DNA of 64,000 bases, taken from assembly GCF_022179285.1 (NCBI RefSeq), contig NZ_BPQO01000030.1:16239-80238 (forward strand). The letters run 5' to 3'. The notes beneath the pieces were generated by a model. It searched no databases. It worked only from the letters and a program-made list of their open reading frames with translations, and was not told the origin of the DNA. The stretch is from Methylobacterium hispanicum (GTDB lineage: Bacteria; Pseudomonadota; Alphaproteobacteria; Rhizobiales; Beijerinckiaceae). The position numbers and the translations under genes are program-made. Shown here piece by piece: positions 1-7,748 of the stretch (positions within the stretch are counted from its first letter, which is position 1; every line of letters begins with the position of its first letter).

Positions 1-502
1 CCCCTCCGGCACGCTCTCCTGTTGAGCTAGGCTCCGTCGGAGCAGCGCAAAGGTCTCAGCAGACCGAAAGCCGATATGATCTGCAGCGGAATTCGATTGG
101 TCTGAGTATCTGGACGCGTATGCCGGGCGCGGCCTGGACGGAACGCCAGCGCTCTCCCCCGATGCACGCCGACGGGGCGCAGGCGGTGGCCGCCTGTTTC
201 GAGCGCGTCCTGTCGCGGGCGCCGAAGGTCGACCGGACGCCGGGCGGCCGAGGAGAGGCGTGTCCGGCCGGCCTCTCGCCGAACTGGCTGGCCAGGGAGC
301 GTGCGGGTCCCCGTCCGGTCGGACGGGTCGTCCCGGGCGCGGCCTCAGCAGTCGGCGACGTTGACGGCGAGCCCGCCGAGCGAGTCGCAGATCACCGCGT
401 CGCGGACCGCGCCGTCGTCGAGCCCGGCGAGGATGCGGTCGGCGGCGTCCCGGCGACCTCCCGCCGGCCGTGGCGGCGCGGCGGAAGATCCCCGGGCGGC
501 GC
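1..502. other. Stretch without a convincing gene
   Basis: I see no confident gene before the RTX gene. The first 120 bases are less GC-rich than the rest and look non-coding. On the minus strand, a frame from about 504 down to a TGA at 345-347 stays open. Its third positions are almost all G or C and it ends in residues NVADC. It has no ATG, GTG or TTG start, only a CTG overlapping the stop of the RTX gene. It may be a small coupled gene or a chance frame. Confidence 0.3.
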
Positions 503-1741
503 TCAGACGATGTCGGCGGCCGTCACCGTCGGCGTCGTGCCGCCGCCGCCCTGGAGGATCAGGCCGGCATCGGCGCGCCCGTCGCCGGTCTCGTCCACGA
601 ACAGGTAGCCGTCCGCGCCGGCCGTCCCGCTCGTGACGTAGGCGTAGGTGCGGCCCGTCAGGAGCACGTCGGCGAAGGCGCGGGCGCTGTCGAAATCGGT
701 CACGACGCTGCTGGTGCCGGTCACGAAGTTCTGGTCCGTGCCGTCCTGCCCGAGATCGAGCCTGTCGGTGCCGGAGAGGAAGTTCGCGATCCGGTCGGCC
801 GTCGTCGCGCTCAGGCCCGTGTCGCCCTGGCCGATGACGAAGACGTCGGCTCCGCCCGCGGCGACGAGGCTGTCCGCGCCCGCGCCGCCCACGATGGTGT
901 CGGCGGCCCCCGAGCCGATGATCGTGTCGTTGCCGGCACCGCCGCTGAAGCGCGAGCCGGCCGCCGCGCCCGTGCCGACGATCAGGTCGTCGCCGGCCCC
1001 GCCGCTGAACACCTCCGTTCCCGCACCCGCGAGGATCGTGTCGTTGCCCTGGCCGCCGTAAACGGTGTCGAAGCCGTCGTTGCCGTAGATGAGATCGTCG
1101 CCGAGATTTCCGTAGATCAGGGCGGTCATCGGGCCGGAGGTGCGCGAGACGATCGTATCGTTACCCTGGCCGCCATAGACCGTGTCGGCCGAGCCGATCA
1201 GGTCGATGAAATCGTTGCCCTGGTTGCCGTAGACCAGGTTCGGGCCGAGGCCGCCGGCGATCGTGTCGTCGCCCAGGTTTCCGAAGATGTGCTGCCCTTC
1301 GGTCCCGGTCGAGTAGCTGTAGTTGATCAGGTCGTTGCCCTGGCCGCCGTAGACCGTATCCTGTCCGGCCGCGCCGGTGCCGCCATTGATCGTATCGTCG
1401 TCCTGGTTGCCGTAGATCAGGTCGGATCCGGCCCCGCCGTCGATCTGGTCCCGACCGAGGTTGCCGAGGATCGTGTCGTTGCCCCCGCCCGACTCGATCA
1501 GGTCGTCGCCCTGGCCACCGTAGAGGCGCAGCGCGGCCGCTCCGGCAGCGCGCAGGCTGTCGTTGCCCTGGTTGCCGTAGATGACATTGCCGAGGCCGGT
1601 CGCGGAGAGCGCGAAGGCGTCGTTGCCCTCCGCCCCGGAGAGCGTGTCGTTCGCGGAGGTGCCCGAGAGGACGAAGAGGTCGTTGTCCGCCGACCCCGTC
1701 ACCGAGATGTTGCTCTCCGAAGAAATCAGATAGGTCGCCAT
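503..1741 (-). CDS. RTX-type calcium-binding repeat protein
   Basis: A 412-residue protein built almost entirely of glycine- and aspartate-rich nonapeptide repeats such as YGGQGNDTI, YGNQGNDFI and SGGAGDDLI, from about residue 35 to 300. They are followed by a repeat-free C-terminal region (about 300-412) of the kind that carries a type I secretion signal. In this family each repeat pair binds calcium in a parallel beta-roll that folds after export. There is no N-terminal signal peptide, as expected for type I secretion. The start at 1741 is chosen because a GGAGGAG ribosome-binding site lies about 8 bases upstream; an in-frame ATG at 1801 lacks this. No catalytic domain is visible, so the role (adhesin, matrix or S-layer-like) is unknown. 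No type I secretion genes are in the window. Confidence 0.85.
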   Translation of the reverse strand: MATYLISSESNISVTGSADNDLFVLSGTSANDTLSGAEGNDAFALSATGLGNVIYGNQGNDSLRAAGAAALRLYGGQGDDLIESGGGNDTILGNLGRDQIDGGAGSDLIYGNQDDDTINGGTGAAGQDTVYGGQGNDLINYSYSTGTEGQHIFGNLGDDTIAGGLGPNLVYGNQGNDFIDLIGSADTVYGGQGNDTIVSRTSGPMTALIYGNLGDDLIYGNDGFDTVYGGQGNDTILAGAGTEVFSGGAGDDLIVGTGAAAGSRFSGGAGNDTIIGSGAADTIVGGAGADSLVAAGGADVFVIGQGDTGLSATTADRIANFLSGTDRLDLGQDGTDQNFVTGTSSVVTDFDSARAFADVLLTGRTYAYVTSGTAGADGYLFVDETGDGRADAGLILQGGGGTTPTVTAADIV

Positions 1742-1889
1742 CGCGAACGCTCCTCCGAAATCGGGCACTCTATCGCCGTCCATTGGTCGGCGAGGGCCCA
1801 TCTTCGGGAGTTCTAACCAGATCTTCCGCGCACAACGACCGCTATAGCGAGCCGATCACCAGCCCACATGGCGTAATACGTTCGGTCGT

Positions 1890-1925
1890 GCGTGCGGGAT
1901 GGCGTGCGGGGTGGCGTGCGGCGGC
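1890..1925. repeat. Three 12-bp tandem units
   Basis: Three adjacent units of the form GCGTGCGGGRTG (the third diverged at its end) lie between the RTX gene start and the pxpC stop. They are too short and GC-rich to assign a function. Confidence 0.6.
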
Positions 1926-1972
1926 AGGGCCGTCGGGATCCGCGCGGAAAGCCCTCCGGACCGGCCGCCGGT

Positions 1973-3001
1973 TCAGCCGACCACGCCGTCGATGAGGTTG
2001 CGGCCGAGCAGGAACTCGGAGCTGAACGCGGTGCGCACCACCGGCTCCAGCGCGACCGACGGCGCCAGCGCGGCGGCCTCGGCGCGGCGGGCCTCCACCG
2101 CCTCGGCCAGGGTGACCGCCCGGAAGCGCAGGCGCGTGCCGGCCTGAGCCTGGGCGAGGCGGCCGAGATCGGCCCCGATCACGGTGGCGATCTTCGGGTA
2201 GCCGCCGGTCGGCTGCCGGTCGGCCATCAGGACGATCGGCAGGCCCTGGCCCGGCACCTGGATCGCCCCTTGCGCGACGCCGTCCGAGACGATGTCGTGG
2301 CCCCGGGCGTGGGCGAGCGGCGCGCCGTCGAGGAAGCAGGCCATGCGGTCGCCGCGCGGCGTCACGGTCCAGTCGCGGTCGAGGAAGGCCGCGATCTCGG
2401 AGGGGGCGAAGTGGTCGTCCTGCGGCCCGAGCACCACGCGGATCGTGCCCGGCGGCCGGTCGAGCCAGGGTGCGCCAAGCGCCGCCGGCTCGCCGAGGCC
2501 GGCCCGGGCCTCGGCCACGGGGAGCGCGTCGCCCGCCGCCAGCGCCCGCCCGTCGAGGCCGCCGAGGCGCGAGCGGGTGTGGGTCGCGGTGGAGCCCAGC
2601 ACCGGCGGCACGTCGATGCGGCCGGCCACCGCGAGGTAGCACCACGCGCCGGCCCGCCCCGCACGCAGGGTGAGCGCCGTGCCGGGCCGCAGGGTCAGCG
2701 CGCAGGCCGGCGGCAGGGTCCGGCCGTCGCAATCGATCCGGAAGGCGCCGCCGGCGAGCGCGAGGTCGATCGGGCTCCCCTCGACGGTGAGCGCCAGGCC
2801 GCCGAGCCCCGCCTCGATCGCGGTGGCACCGGGCGGGTTGCCGAGCGCGCGGTTCGCGGTGGCGCAGGCCAGCGGGTCCATCGGTCCGGCCGGCGTGATG
2901 CCGTAGCGCAGGGCGCCGTGCCGGCCCCGGTCCTGCAGGGTGACGCCGGCCCCGGCGGCGAGGATGCGCAGGACCGGCCGCCCGGCCGCCGCCTCGCTCA
3001 A
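1973..3001 (-). CDS. pxpC: 5-oxoprolinase subunit PxpC (biotin-dependent carboxyltransferase-like)
   Basis: A 342-residue protein of the KipA/PxpC (allophanate hydrolase subunit 2-like) family. With PxpA and PxpB it performs ATP-dependent cleavage of 5-oxoproline to glutamate. Typical segments are QDRGRHGALRYGITPAGPMD near the N-terminus, RVVLGPQDDHF in the middle and DRQPTGGYPKIATV near residues 255-270. There is no ATG at the expected start. The best reading begins at a TTG whose TTGA overlaps the stop of pxpB by four bases, with GGGAGGG just upstream, so translation is probably coupled. PxpA is not adjacent, which is unusual but not rare. The start codon is inferred. Confidence 0.85.
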   Translation of the reverse strand: MSEAAAGRPVLRILAAGAGVTLQDRGRHGALRYGITPAGPMDPLACATANRALGNPPGATAIEAGLGGLALTVEGSPIDLALAGGAFRIDCDGRTLPPACALTLRPGTALTLRAGRAGAWCYLAVAGRIDVPPVLGSTATHTRSRLGGLDGRALAAGDALPVAEARAGLGEPAALGAPWLDRPPGTIRVVLGPQDDHFAPSEIAAFLDRDWTVTPRGDRMACFLDGAPLAHARGHDIVSDGVAQGAIQVPGQGLPIVLMADRQPTGGYPKIATVIGADLGRLAQAQAGTRLRFRAVTLAEAVEARRAEAAALAPSVALEPVVRTAFSSEFLLGRNLIDGVVG

Positions 3002-3750
3002 GCGGCCCTCCCGGCGACGACCTCGCCCGCAGCGGCGCGCCGCTCCAGGGCGGCGAACGCCTCGGCGCTCACCGGCTCGAACCGCAGCGTGTCGCCGCTC
3101 TCGATCAGGAAGGCGGGCTCGCGCTCCGGCGCGAACAGGCGCTCGGGCGTGCGGCCGACGACGTACCAGCCGGTCGGCATCGGCACCGTGCCGATGGCGG
3201 CCAGGCCGCCGCCGATCATCACCGCGCCGGGCGGGTGCGGCGGGCGCGGGCTCGGCCGGCGCGGCAGGGCCAGCGCCTCCGGCAGGCCGCCGAGATAGGC
3301 GAAGCCCGGCGCGAAGCCGTACATGTAGACCCGGTAGACGCCCTCCGCGTGCCGCGCCGCCGCGTCCGCCCCGGCCAGTCCCACGAGGGCCGCGGCCTCC
3401 TCGATGTCCTCGGCCAGCGCCGGATCGTAGCAGCAGGGGATGGTCCAGTGCCGCCCCCCGCCCCGCGCCGCCGCCCGCTCCGCCGCCCGCTCCGCGAGAC
3501 GGCCCTCCACGGCCGCGACTAGGGCGGCCCGGGAGAGGGTCAGCGGGTCGTAGTGGATCATCAGCGAGCGGTAGGTCGGCACCGTCTCGGCGAGGCCGGG
3601 CGGCGGATCGGCGGCGAGCGCCGCGTCGAGGGCCAGCACCCGGTCGTTGGTCGCGGGATCGACCGCCGCGCCGAACTCCACCACCAGCGCCGCCTCGCCC
3701 GCGTCGAGGAAGCGGGGCCGGATGGGCGGTTCGGGGTCGGGTGTGGTCAT
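2998..3750 (-). CDS. pxpB: 5-oxoprolinase subunit PxpB
   Basis: A 250-residue protein of the KipI/PxpB (allophanate hydrolase subunit 1) family, partner of PxpC. Recognisable segments are AALVVEFG near residue 20, PTYRSLMIHYDPL, IPCCYDPALAEDIE and the family signature VYMYGFAPGFAYLGGLP, with GGGLAAIGTVPMPTGWYVVGRTP towards the C-terminus split over adjacent strands of the fold. The start at 3750 (MTTPDPEPP) has a GAAGG element upstream; an in-frame ATG 27 codons earlier reads into low-complexity sequence. The stop overlaps the inferred pxpC TTG start by four bases. It is probably co-transcribed with sugE, about 100 bases upstream on the same strand. Confidence 0.88.
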   Translation of the reverse strand: MTTPDPEPPIRPRFLDAGEAALVVEFGAAVDPATNDRVLALDAALAADPPPGLAETVPTYRSLMIHYDPLTLSRAALVAAVEGRLAERAAERAAARGGGRHWTIPCCYDPALAEDIEEAAALVGLAGADAAARHAEGVYRVYMYGFAPGFAYLGGLPEALALPRRPSPRPPHPPGAVMIGGGLAAIGTVPMPTGWYVVGRTPERLFAPEREPAFLIESGDTLRFEPVSAEAFAALERRAAAGEVVAGRAA

Positions 3751-3852
3751 GGGCGCCTTCGCGGGGACATGTCCGGAACCGGCCACCCGGTTCCGGCCCA
3801 CCATCCTGCCGCCTCCCGCGCCGGCCGTCATCGGCGGAGAGGGGGCCCCGGT

Positions 3853-4173
3853 TCAGTGCGCGCTCGACAGCTTCATCAGGACGAGCCCGGAGACGATCAG
3901 GGCCGCCGCGGCGAGGCGGAGGGCGCCGACCTCCTCGCCGAGCACGGTGATGCCGACGAGGAAGGCGCCGACGGCGCCGATCCCGGTCCAGATCGTGTAG
4001 GCGGTGCCCAGCGGCAGCGTCCGCAGGGCCAGCGCCAGCAGGCCGAAGCTGCCGGCCATCGTCACGGCCATGATCGCGGTCGGCCCGGGGCGCGTGAAGC
4101 CCGCCGACTGCTTCATCGCGTAGGCCCAGGCGACCTCGAGCAGGCCGGCGGCGGTGAGATAGATCCAGGCCAT
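3853..4173 (-). CDS. sugE: SMR-family guanidinium exporter (SugE/Gdx type)
   Basis: A 106-residue small multidrug resistance protein with four hydrophobic helices. The first helix carries the essential glutamate in GLLEVAWAYAMKQSAGFTRP, and TAYTIWTGIGAVGAFLVG forms helix 3. The residues before and after the glutamate match the SugE/Gdx subgroup, which exports guanidinium in exchange for protons, better than the EmrE subgroup. The start at 4173 has a clear AGGAGG. Its position just upstream of pxpB/pxpC on the same strand suggests a nitrogen-waste or amide-nitrogen theme, though that is only contextual. A guanidine-II-like hairpin lies in its leader. Confidence 0.87.
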   Translation of the reverse strand: MAWIYLTAAGLLEVAWAYAMKQSAGFTRPGPTAIMAVTMAGSFGLLALALRTLPLGTAYTIWTGIGAVGAFLVGITVLGEEVGALRLAAAALIVSGLVLMKLSSAH

Positions 4174-4192
4174 GTCGGCCCTCCTGAAAGGG

Positions 4193-4206
4193 CCGGGCCG
4201 TCCCGG
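4193..4206 (-). promoter_or_regulatory. Guanidine-II-like hairpin in the sugE leader
   Basis: On the minus strand the leader contains CCGGG-ACGG-CCCGG: a perfect 5-bp stem closed by an ACGG loop, ending just upstream of the AGGAGG of sugE. Guanidine-II (mini-ykkC) riboswitches are two short hairpins with ACGR loops placed before such genes. Only this hairpin fits. The upstream ACG is in a weak GAGG/CCTC stem with loop CCACGT, which does not fit the consensus. Treat as a candidate only. Confidence 0.33.
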
Positions 4207-4410
4207 ACTTGTGCCCCGCGCGCGGGGGGAGGACGTGGCCTCGCCGGCCGGCGGGATAGGGCGAGGGCGCGGCGCGGTCAATCCGCGCCCGCGGGCGATC
4301 TCGGAGGCCGGGACGGCGGCCGCCGTGTCGCCCGCTCGCGGGGGGGCTGGCCCTCAACCCTGTTCGCCCGCCGCCTCGACGCGCGGATCCGATCCGCCCC
4401 CAGAAAAATT

Positions 4411-4422
4411 ACGTTATAACGT
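4411..4422. promoter_or_regulatory. Perfect 12-bp palindrome upstream of the riboswitch
   Basis: ACGTTATAACGT is a perfect palindrome in an AT-rich patch (AAAAATT precedes it), about 60 bases before the cobalamin riboswitch. It is placed where an operator or promoter for the receptor operon would be. The GTTATAAC core resembles Fur-family (Zur-type) boxes, but the match is partial and the regulator is unknown. Confidence 0.45.
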
Positions 4423-4471
4423 TGCGCAATCGCATCCGCCGTGTTGACTGCGCCCGCAGTCAAGGCGAAGG

Positions 4472-4662
4472 TCTTCCGGCCAAGGTTCCCGCGCGCTCCC
4501 GGCGCGCGGGCTAAGAGGGAATTCGGTCGGCTCCCCGGAGCGATGCCGAAGCTGCCCCCGCAACTGTACGCGGCGAGCCCCTGCCGCCCATGGTCACTGG
4601 TGCGTCGCACCGGGAAGGCCAGGCCGGGGCGATGATCCGCGAGCCAGGAGACCTGCCTTGCG
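4472..4662 (+). promoter_or_regulatory. Cobalamin riboswitch
   Basis: The conserved elements of the adenosylcobalamin riboswitch occur in order: AAGGTTCCC; CTAAGAGGGAATTCGGT; CCGAAGCTGCCCCCGCAACT (core); GGCGAGCCC; TGGTCACTGG; CACCGGGAAGGCC; and the closing B12 box GAGCCAGGAGACCTGCC at 4641-4657. The element ends about 50 bases before the ATG of the TonB-dependent receptor, as is usual for translational or transcriptional control of outer-membrane corrinoid uptake. By family knowledge, cobalamin binding would repress the downstream operon. Confidence 0.95.
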
Positions 4663-4710
4663 CGTTGTCACGTCCCCCGGGCGGGGTGTCCCGGCGGAGC
4701 GCGTGCGCGG

Positions 4711-7008
4711 ATGCGTACCCTCGGGACGCGCCCGCGCAGGCATCCGCTCGGCCGCCGACCGGCAACCTTGAGCATGCCGGTGATCCGCCGTCCGAGCCCG
4801 AACGCCGACCTTGCCGCGAACCGTCCCGCGCCCGCCGCGCGGGGGCGGCGCGCACCGCGCCTCGCGCTCGCGGCCGCGCTCTCGGCCGGAGCACCGCTGC
4901 CGGAGGCCCGCGCGCAGGACAGCGTGACGCTGGGAGAGCTGTCGGTCGAGAGCGTCGGGCCCGAGGGCGTCGGCAACGGTGCGGCGCCCGGCACCACCAC
5001 GGCGCGGGGCGCGATCGGCCTGATCGGGCCGACGCCCGGCTACCGGGCCGACCGCGCGGTGAGCGCGACGCGGACGGACACGCCCCAGCGCGAAGTGCCC
5101 CAGATCGTCACCGTGGCGCCGCGCGAGGTGATCACGGATCTGGCCGCCACCCGGGTCGACCGGGTGCTCAGCTACACGCCGGGCGTGGCGCAGCAGAACA
5201 ATTTCGGCGGCCTCTCGGTGTTCAGCTACGCGATCCGCGGCGTCACCACCTCCGAACTCTACAAGAACGGGTTCCCGATCAACCGCGGCACCCCGCCGCC
5301 GCCCGACACCCAGAACGTCGAGCGCATCGAGGTGCTGAAGGGCCCCGGCGGCGGCCTGTTCGGACGCAGCGACCCCGGCGGCCTCGTCAACATCATCACC
5401 AAGCAGCCGACGACCGAGCGCTTCGTCGAGATGGGCGGGCTCTGGGGCTCGTTCGAGCAGTTCCGCGGCACGGTCGATGCGGGCGGCGCGCTGAACGAGG
5501 ACGGCACGCTGCTCTACCGCTTCAACCTCGCGGGCGGGCGCCAGGGGAGCTTTCGCGATTTCGTGGACGGCGACCGGCTCCTCGTCGCGCCCGTCATCAG
5601 CTGGCAGGTCACGCCCGACACCCGCGTGACCGTCGAGACCGAGTTCCTGCGCAACCGCATCGTGTTCGACCGCGGCGTCATCGCGATCAACCGCCAGCTC
5701 GGCCTGCTGCCGATCTCGCGCTTCCTCGGGGAGCCCGGCCAGAGCACCTACCAGTCGAACGACACGATGCAGATCCGCATCGATCACCGCTTCGACGCCG
5801 ACTGGCAGATGCGGCTCGCCACCCATTTCAACACCGGGTCGCTGGAGGGCGAATCCGCCGAGATCAGGAGCATCGCCGCCGACAACCGCACGGTGGCGCG
5901 CGACCGCAACGTGCGCGACTACCGCTGGGACGTGGCGATCGGCCAGGCCGAACTCGTCGGGCGCTTCGACACGGCCGGCATCGGCCACACCCTGCTCCTC
6001 GGCTTCGAGCGCGAGAGCACGGACAGCCGCGTGCTGTATCTCCGCTCGAACTTTCGCACGAGCCCCTACAGCATCGACATCTACAACCCCGGCTACGGCC
6101 AGCCGCTGCCGCCGCTCACCATCCCGCGCAACAACCTGGAGCGGGTGACGAACACCGCCCTCTACGCCCAGGACCAGCTGAGCTTGAGCCCCGAGTGGAA
6201 GGCGCTCCTCGGCGTGCGCTTCGACTTCTTCGAGCAATCCTTCCTGGAGCGCATCCCGCGCTCGCTCACCGAGCAGTCGCGGGCGGCGGCCTCGCCGCGG
6301 GCGGGCCTCGTCTACCAGCCGATTCCGGAACTGGCGCTCTACACCAATGTCGGCACGAGCTTCCGGCCGAATATCGGCCCGGACGCCGCGGCGGTGGCGC
6401 GCTCCGGGCCCTTCGCGCCCGAGACCGGGCTCGGCTACGAGGTCGGCGCCAAGCTCGACCTGTTCGGCGGCGCGCTCGGGCTCACCGCGGCGGCCTTCCG
6501 GGTCGAGCGCCGGAACGTGCTGACGGCGGACCCCGCCAACAGCGGCTTCTCGCTGGCGGCCGGCGCGGTGCGCAGCCAGGGCTTCGAGCTGACCGCCGCC
6601 GGCCAGATCACCCCGGAGATCAAGATCCTGGCTGGCTACGTCTTCGCCGACGCGGTCGTGACCGAGGACAACGTGCTCCCCGTGGGTGCGCCGCTCATCA
6701 ACGTGCCGCGCCACTCCGGCAGCCTGCTCGCCGTGCACGAGGTGCAGGCCGGCCTCTGGAAGGGGTTCGGCATCGGCGGCGGCGTGCGCGGCGTCGGCGA
6801 GCGGGCGGGCGACGCCGCCAACGGCTTCAAGCTGCCGGCCTACATCGCGGTCGACGCGCTCGCCTACTGGCGCTACGAGAATTTCCGCTTCGCGCTCAAC
6901 GTCGAGAACGTGTTCGACACCGAGTATTACGAAAGCTCGCTCAATGCCTTCCGGGTCTATCCGGGCGCGCCGCGCCGCTTCACCGGCACGATGACGGTGC
7001 GGTTCTGA
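4711..7008 (+). CDS. TonB-dependent outer-membrane receptor, siderophore-receptor type
   Basis: A 765-residue outer-membrane receptor. After a basic N-terminus and hydrophobic signal (LALAAALSAGA) comes a TonB-box-like stretch DSVTLGELSVES. It is followed by a plug domain (about residues 110-230: VPQIVTVAPREVITD, YAIRGVTTSELYKNGFP, IEVLKGPGGGLFGRSDPGG, NIITKQPT) and a 22-strand-type barrel ending in the expected aromatic residue (VRF). The plug and barrel resemble FhuA/FpvA-type siderophore receptors rather than BtuB. Even so, a cobalamin riboswitch controls the gene. A later start at 4774 (MPVIRRPSP) is also possible; neither has a strong ribosome-binding site. Its stop overlaps the start of the ABC ATPase by one base. 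The ligand is unknown: a corrinoid, a metal chelate or a B12-linked alternative. Confidence 0.9.
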   Translation: MRTLGTRPRRHPLGRRPATLSMPVIRRPSPNADLAANRPAPAARGRRAPRLALAAALSAGAPLPEARAQDSVTLGELSVESVGPEGVGNGAAPGTTTARGAIGLIGPTPGYRADRAVSATRTDTPQREVPQIVTVAPREVITDLAATRVDRVLSYTPGVAQQNNFGGLSVFSYAIRGVTTSELYKNGFPINRGTPPPPDTQNVERIEVLKGPGGGLFGRSDPGGLVNIITKQPTTERFVEMGGLWGSFEQFRGTVDAGGALNEDGTLLYRFNLAGGRQGSFRDFVDGDRLLVAPVISWQVTPDTRVTVETEFLRNRIVFDRGVIAINRQLGLLPISRFLGEPGQSTYQSNDTMQIRIDHRFDADWQMRLATHFNTGSLEGESAEIRSIAADNRTVARDRNVRDYRWDVAIGQAELVGRFDTAGIGHTLLLGFERESTDSRVLYLRSNFRTSPYSIDIYNPGYGQPLPPLTIPRNNLERVTNTALYAQDQLSLSPEWKALLGVRFDFFEQSFLERIPRSLTEQSRAAASPRAGLVYQPIPELALYTNVGTSFRPNIGPDAAAVARSGPFAPETGLGYEVGAKLDLFGGALGLTAAAFRVERRNVLTADPANSGFSLAAGAVRSQGFELTAAGQITPEIKILAGYVFADAVVTEDNVLPVGAPLINVPRHSGSLLAVHEVQAGLWKGFGIGGGVRGVGERAGDAANGFKLPAYIAVDALAYWRYENFRFALNVENVFDTEYYESSLNAFRVYPGAPRRFTGTMTVRF

Positions 7009-7748
7009 TGGCGGAGGAGATGCCCGTCGATCGGACCGTCCTGGCGCTGCAGGGCGTCGTCAAGCGCTTCGGCCCGCGCACCGCGCTCGCGGGCCTCGAT
7101 CTCAGCCTGCGCCCGGGCGAGGTCTTCGCGCTCCTCGGGCCGAACGGGGCCGGCAAGACCACGACGATCAACCTGATCCTCGGCTTCCTGCGGGCGGATG
7201 CGGGCACGGTGCGGGTGCGGGGCGTCGATGCGGGGGCCGACCCGGTGGGCGCACGGGCGCACGTCGCCTACATCCCCGAGCAGGTCGCGCTCTATCCCAC
7301 GCTCTCGGGGCTGGAGAACCTGCGCTACATCGCGACGCTCGCCGGGCTCGACCTCCCGAAGACGGAAGGCCGCGCGCTGCTGGCCGAGGCCGGCCTCGGC
7401 GCGGACGCCCACGACCGGCCGGCCGGCGCCTACTCGAAGGGCATGCGCCAGAAGGTCGGCATCGCGATCGCGCTCGCCCGCCGGGCCGGGCTGCTGCTCC
7501 TCGACGAGCCGACCTCGGGCCTCGATCCGGGCGCCGCGGCCGAGTTCTCCGGCACGGTGCGGGCGGCGGCCGCGCGCGGCAGCGCCGTGCTGATGGCGAC
7601 GCACGACCTCTACCGGGTGCGCGAGATGGCCGACCGGGTCGGCGTGCTCGGCGCCGGCCGCATCGTCGAGGAGATCGACCCGAGGAGCCTCGACCACGTC
7701 GCGCTGGAGCGGCTCTACATCGAGCGGCTCGCGGGGAGCGCGGCGTGA
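7008..7748 (+). CDS. ABC transporter ATP-binding protein (NosF-like)
   Basis: A 246-residue ABC ATPase with Walker A GPNGAGKTTT (residues 44-53), a Q-loop-region PEQ near 90-92, the signature YSKGMRQKV (about 142-150, a variant of LSGGQ), Walker B LLLLDEPTSGLD (about 162-173) and an H-loop MATHD. This NosF/CcmA-like group usually energises ABC-2 exporters, not B12 importers. The ATG overlaps the receptor stop as TGATG, and its own stop overlaps the GTG of the next permease as GTGA. It is therefore part of a translationally coupled operon under the cobalamin riboswitch. Confidence 0.9.
   Translation: MAEEMPVDRTVLALQGVVKRFGPRTALAGLDLSLRPGEVFALLGPNGAGKTTTINLILGFLRADAGTVRVRGVDAGADPVGARAHVAYIPEQVALYPTLSGLENLRYIATLAGLDLPKTEGRALLAEAGLGADAHDRPAGAYSKGMRQKVGIAIALARRAGLLLLDEPTSGLDPGAAAEFSGTVRAAAARGSAVLMATHDLYRVREMADRVGVLGAGRIVEEIDPRSLDHVALERLYIERLAGSAA

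Noticed and set aside
503..1741. Tandem DNA repeats or a CRISPR-like array
   Set aside because: The periodicity comes from 27-base codon units of RTX nonapeptides, with variable bases and no spacers.
4411..4422. Confident Zur box
   Set aside because: Only the GTTATAAC core matches; flanks differ from known boxes, so it is listed only as a palindrome.
4594..6738. A 714-codon open frame on the minus strand opposite the TonB receptor
   Set aside because: It is a mirror frame produced by high GC; it lacks any recognisable domain, while the plus-strand receptor has clear motifs and the riboswitch.
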